Positions 61,756-64,000 of a stretch of 64,000 bases of DNA are shown here, in pieces. Source of the stretch: Lingula anatina (Eukaryota; Brachiopoda; Lingulata; Lingulida; Lingulidae); assembly GCF_001039355.2 (NCBI RefSeq), contig NW_019776134.1, positions 40,956-104,955 of the forward strand, given 5' to 3'. Below the pieces are notes generated by a model. The model was not told the origin of the DNA. It worked only from the letters and a program-made list of their open reading frames with translations, and did not search any database. The first letter of the stretch is position 1. The number at the start of each line of letters is the position of its first letter. Position numbers and translations under genes: made by a program.

Positions 61756-61803
61756 AGTTTGCAGCAATATTGTTGCAGTATTGTTGTAATATTGCTGCAA
61801 ACT
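61756..61803. other. Perfect 16 bp stem hairpin
   Basis: AGTTTGCAGCAATATT (61756-61771) and its exact reverse complement (61788-61803) enclose a 16-base loop. As RNA it would fold stably on either strand, but the stem is shorter than a usual animal microRNA precursor. Similar GCAAATTTGCAGCAAA text occurs near 11080, so it may be a small transposon remnant. Confidence 0.4.
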
Positions 61804-62161
61804 TTTTATTTTGCTAAGGGTGTGTTTTTTATATGTATATGCAGACACCACAGGTGTCCGAATTAATTTATTTTGATCAGTGTGTCTGTCCGGCTAGTCG
61901 CAGATGCTGTCCGAAACATCTGTTCACCCCATTATTGCCTGAACGTATTTTACTTAAAAGTTTTGAGTGACTTTATTTGGTTAAAAAAAGTTTCCTTTCT
62001 TAAAATCAGCATAATAAATTTGTAATGCTAAGTGACTATGTTTAGGGAAAAAGGGCAGTTCCATTTTGAAAGTCATCGCAAACGGATTATTTGTACAAAA
62101 GTTGTTTTTTAACTTTCTAATAGTTATTGTTGCAATGTTTTTTTCAGTTTGGTGTCTGTAT

Positions 62162-62868
62162 GTTTAATTTGTTTCCAAAGATTTTAAACAGAAATATTTT
62201 CTGAAAAAAAAAACATAAATTCATTTTATATATCCTCATATCATGAGGTGTAAGACTGAATATCAATGCCCAATACATATACTAGGCGGGTAGCTCTACT
62301 AGTGTAGAAGACCAGGAAGTCGTGGATTTGTCTTCCACGTCCATGTTTAAAACTGTGAAACTGGGTCCTGCTGTCTTCTGGCATAGAATGCGGTATATAG
62401 AGGAAGAGACAGGGGGTAAACACCTGGTCGTACGGTAGTGCTTAAGATAATTTTTAGTAATCCAATTTATTCCCATGGTTATTTTTTATAATAACTCGGG
62501 AGTGCCACGTATATAACTTTTAGTTTAATTTTAAAGATTTTTTAACATAATACTATTTTCTGAAAAAAAACCTTCATTTTATATATCCTCATATCATGAG
62601 GTTTAAAACTGAATATCAATGCCCAATACATATACTAGGCGTGTAGCTCTACTAGTGTAGAAGACCAGGAAGTCGTGGATTTGTTTTTCCACGATCATGT
62701 ATAAGACTGTGAAACTGGGTCCTGCTGTCTCCTGGCATAGAAGGCGGTATATAGAGGAAGAGACAGGGGGTAAACACCTAGTCGTACGGTAGTGCTAAAA
62801 GTAATTTTTAATAATCCAATTTATTCCCATGGTTATTTTTAATAATAACTCGGGAGTGCCACGTACAT
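62162..62868. repeat. Two-copy tandem repeat, 353 bp period
   Basis: 62162-62516 and 62522-62868 are about 90% alike. Each unit contains the palindrome CCTCAT-ATC-ATGAGG, a second inverted pair around a CGTGGA...TCCACG loop, and ends CGGGAGTGCCACGTA. Too short and too few copies to call a satellite. Short open frames inside differ between the units and do not look coding. Confidence 0.85.
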
Positions 62869-63692
62869 GTGTGTCACTGCTTGGTTGTCTGCTCCCCTGA
62901 GAGGCGAGGTCGTTGCAGTATTGGACAGAAAAAAAAAAACAGACATGAACTGAAAAGTCGACTGATATCGTTTATCGATGATATCTGGCTAAAAAAAGCT
63001 AAAGGCATTACCTTTATTTATCGATATATCCATTGATTGGCATTATCATGTAGGTTAGATAAAATAGGCATATATGTACAATGGTCGCATTACACACAGA
63101 CCGCCCTTTACAACAACATCTGTGGTCCCCTTGTTACCTGTAAACTACGTAGATTGATATCTAAGATAATCATAATGGGACCCTTATATACATCTTTTTT
63201 GTGTTTTCTGAGACTATAATTTAAAACTACCCTTTTACTTAAAAAAAAGAAAAAGGACAACGAATATTTTACAGTGCCATATTTGTAGTAACTTTGTAAG
63301 GAAAAAGAATGGAATATATGCGTCGTTTGAATTATGCAGTATGATTGGTTGGCAGCAGTTGTCAGGGGCTGTGAATGCAACCCCAGCTGTATTCAGATCA
63401 TGTTTCGTTAGGAAGATAACTAAACCCAGTTAATACCCTGTGATATCTTTGTAGATACCTCGGCTTGGATTTGTGCTCTTTGTTTATAATCATGTCATTT
63501 TCGAAATATATATTCGATCGTACGTGTGGAATTCTTTTTTCATACGTGACATAAAGTAAATATTATCATACAGCCATTCTATGAAAAAATCTATGAAAAA
63601 AAAAAACAAATTGATAAGTTAAAATTTTTTTCATCCAAATTTCTATGCTGATCTTATTACACTTCCATTTTTATGTGTCTTTTCAGGTTAAA
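62869..63692. other. Upstream region of the mucin-like gene
   Basis: Non-coding. It ends in a pyrimidine tract and TTTTCAG acceptor at 63686, which implies an upstream 5' UTR exon whose position I cannot fix. Confidence 0.45.
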
Positions 63693-64000
63693 ATGAGTCA
63701 CACAGCCTTAATTACCGCTGTTTTCATTTGTATAACATCAACGAGTACCATAGTATCAACACAATCATCATTTTCATCAACTATCGCACCGTCTGTTGCA
63801 ACAAGTACCCAAACAAAGCCAGCGCCATCTGTAACGTCAGCACAAACAAATTTTATGAACACAGCAAAACCAACGTCAAATAACAAAACATTAGAGACAA
63901 CTGGCACAGCGCAAAGGGTGTCTTCTTCAGCAGCAACTGCTACAGATGCAAAGAACAGCGCATCACCAGAGACAACAACGTCTACCCTAGCGTCTACTAC
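63693..64000 (+). CDS. Ser/Thr-rich mucin-like secreted protein, 5' part only
   Basis: An open frame starts at 63693 and runs to the window edge without a stop (102 codons plus two bases). Its start resembles a signal peptide (MSHTALITAVFICITS), with cleavage probably around residue 20-23. The rest is dominated by Ser, Thr, Ala and Pro with short repeats such as TTT and SST, typical of O-glycosylated mucin-like ectodomains, and includes one N-K-T sequon. A splice acceptor (TTTTCAG ending at 63686) sits just before the ATG, so a 5' UTR exon is likely upstream. The domain that would name the protein lies beyond the window; it could be a mucin, a membrane glycoprotein with a long stalk, or a shell/cuticle matrix protein. 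Confidence 0.7.
   Translation, partial: MSHTALITAVFICITSTSTIVSTQSSFSSTIAPSVATSTQTKPAPSVTSAQTNFMNTAKPTSNNKTLETTGTAQRVSSSAATATDAKNSASPETTTSTLAST

Larger units (their letters stand above)
59420..62160. other. Intergenic region without recognised genes
   Basis: Apart from the poly-G run and the hairpin at 61756-61803, nothing is recognised. A TMBIM6-like or KPNB1-like exon is not present. Confidence 0.55.

Overview
This is a window of animal (metazoan) nuclear DNA. It is AT-rich, with widely spaced genes split into many short exons by GT-AG introns, plus one U12-type AT-AC intron. Small non-autonomous DNA transposons, microsatellites and long poly-G/poly-C runs are dense. Protein similarity and gene structure fit a slow-evolving, intron-rich marine bilaterian (mollusc, annelid, brachiopod, amphioxus or hemichordate grade). 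I cannot place it further from sequence alone.

Layout. 1-35,400 holds no protein-coding gene I can support. It contains several MITE families, simple repeats, a few stretches that look like conserved non-coding elements, and one possible exon. Inside it lies a 6.6-6.9 kb direct duplication (20,419-27,057 and 27,062-33,956). Its junction carries a single undetermined base (N), which makes an unmerged assembly overlap (two haplotypes) more likely than a biological duplication. 35,406-38,795 (+) is a complete nine-exon TMBIM6 (Bax inhibitor-1) gene. 40,298-45,447 (+) is a thirteen-exon PRIM1 gene (DNA primase catalytic subunit) with an AT-AC intron and a one-base frameshift two codons before the third catalytic aspartate. 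57,956-48,625 (-) is a complete twenty-two-exon KPNB1 gene (importin beta-1), convergent with PRIM1. 58,000-63,690 is intergenic, with a hAT-like MITE, a 'CTCCGCC' repeat, a two-copy 353 bp tandem repeat and a strong hairpin. At 63,693 a Ser/Thr-rich, mucin-like secreted protein begins and runs off the window.

The three identified genes are housekeeping genes (ER calcium and stress protection, replication priming, nuclear import). They do not form a pathway with each other. E2F-like sites lie just before the PRIM1 start codon and about 0.4 kb before the KPNB1 start codon, and an XBP1-type TGACGTG site lies before TMBIM6, which fits the known control of such genes.

I did not find an undescribed biological system. 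The most useful signals are the textbook minor-spliceosome intron in PRIM1, two small tandem duplications that copied splice sites inside KPNB1, presence/absence differences of two MITE families between the duplicated blocks, and strong evidence that single Ns mark mis-joined overlapping contigs.
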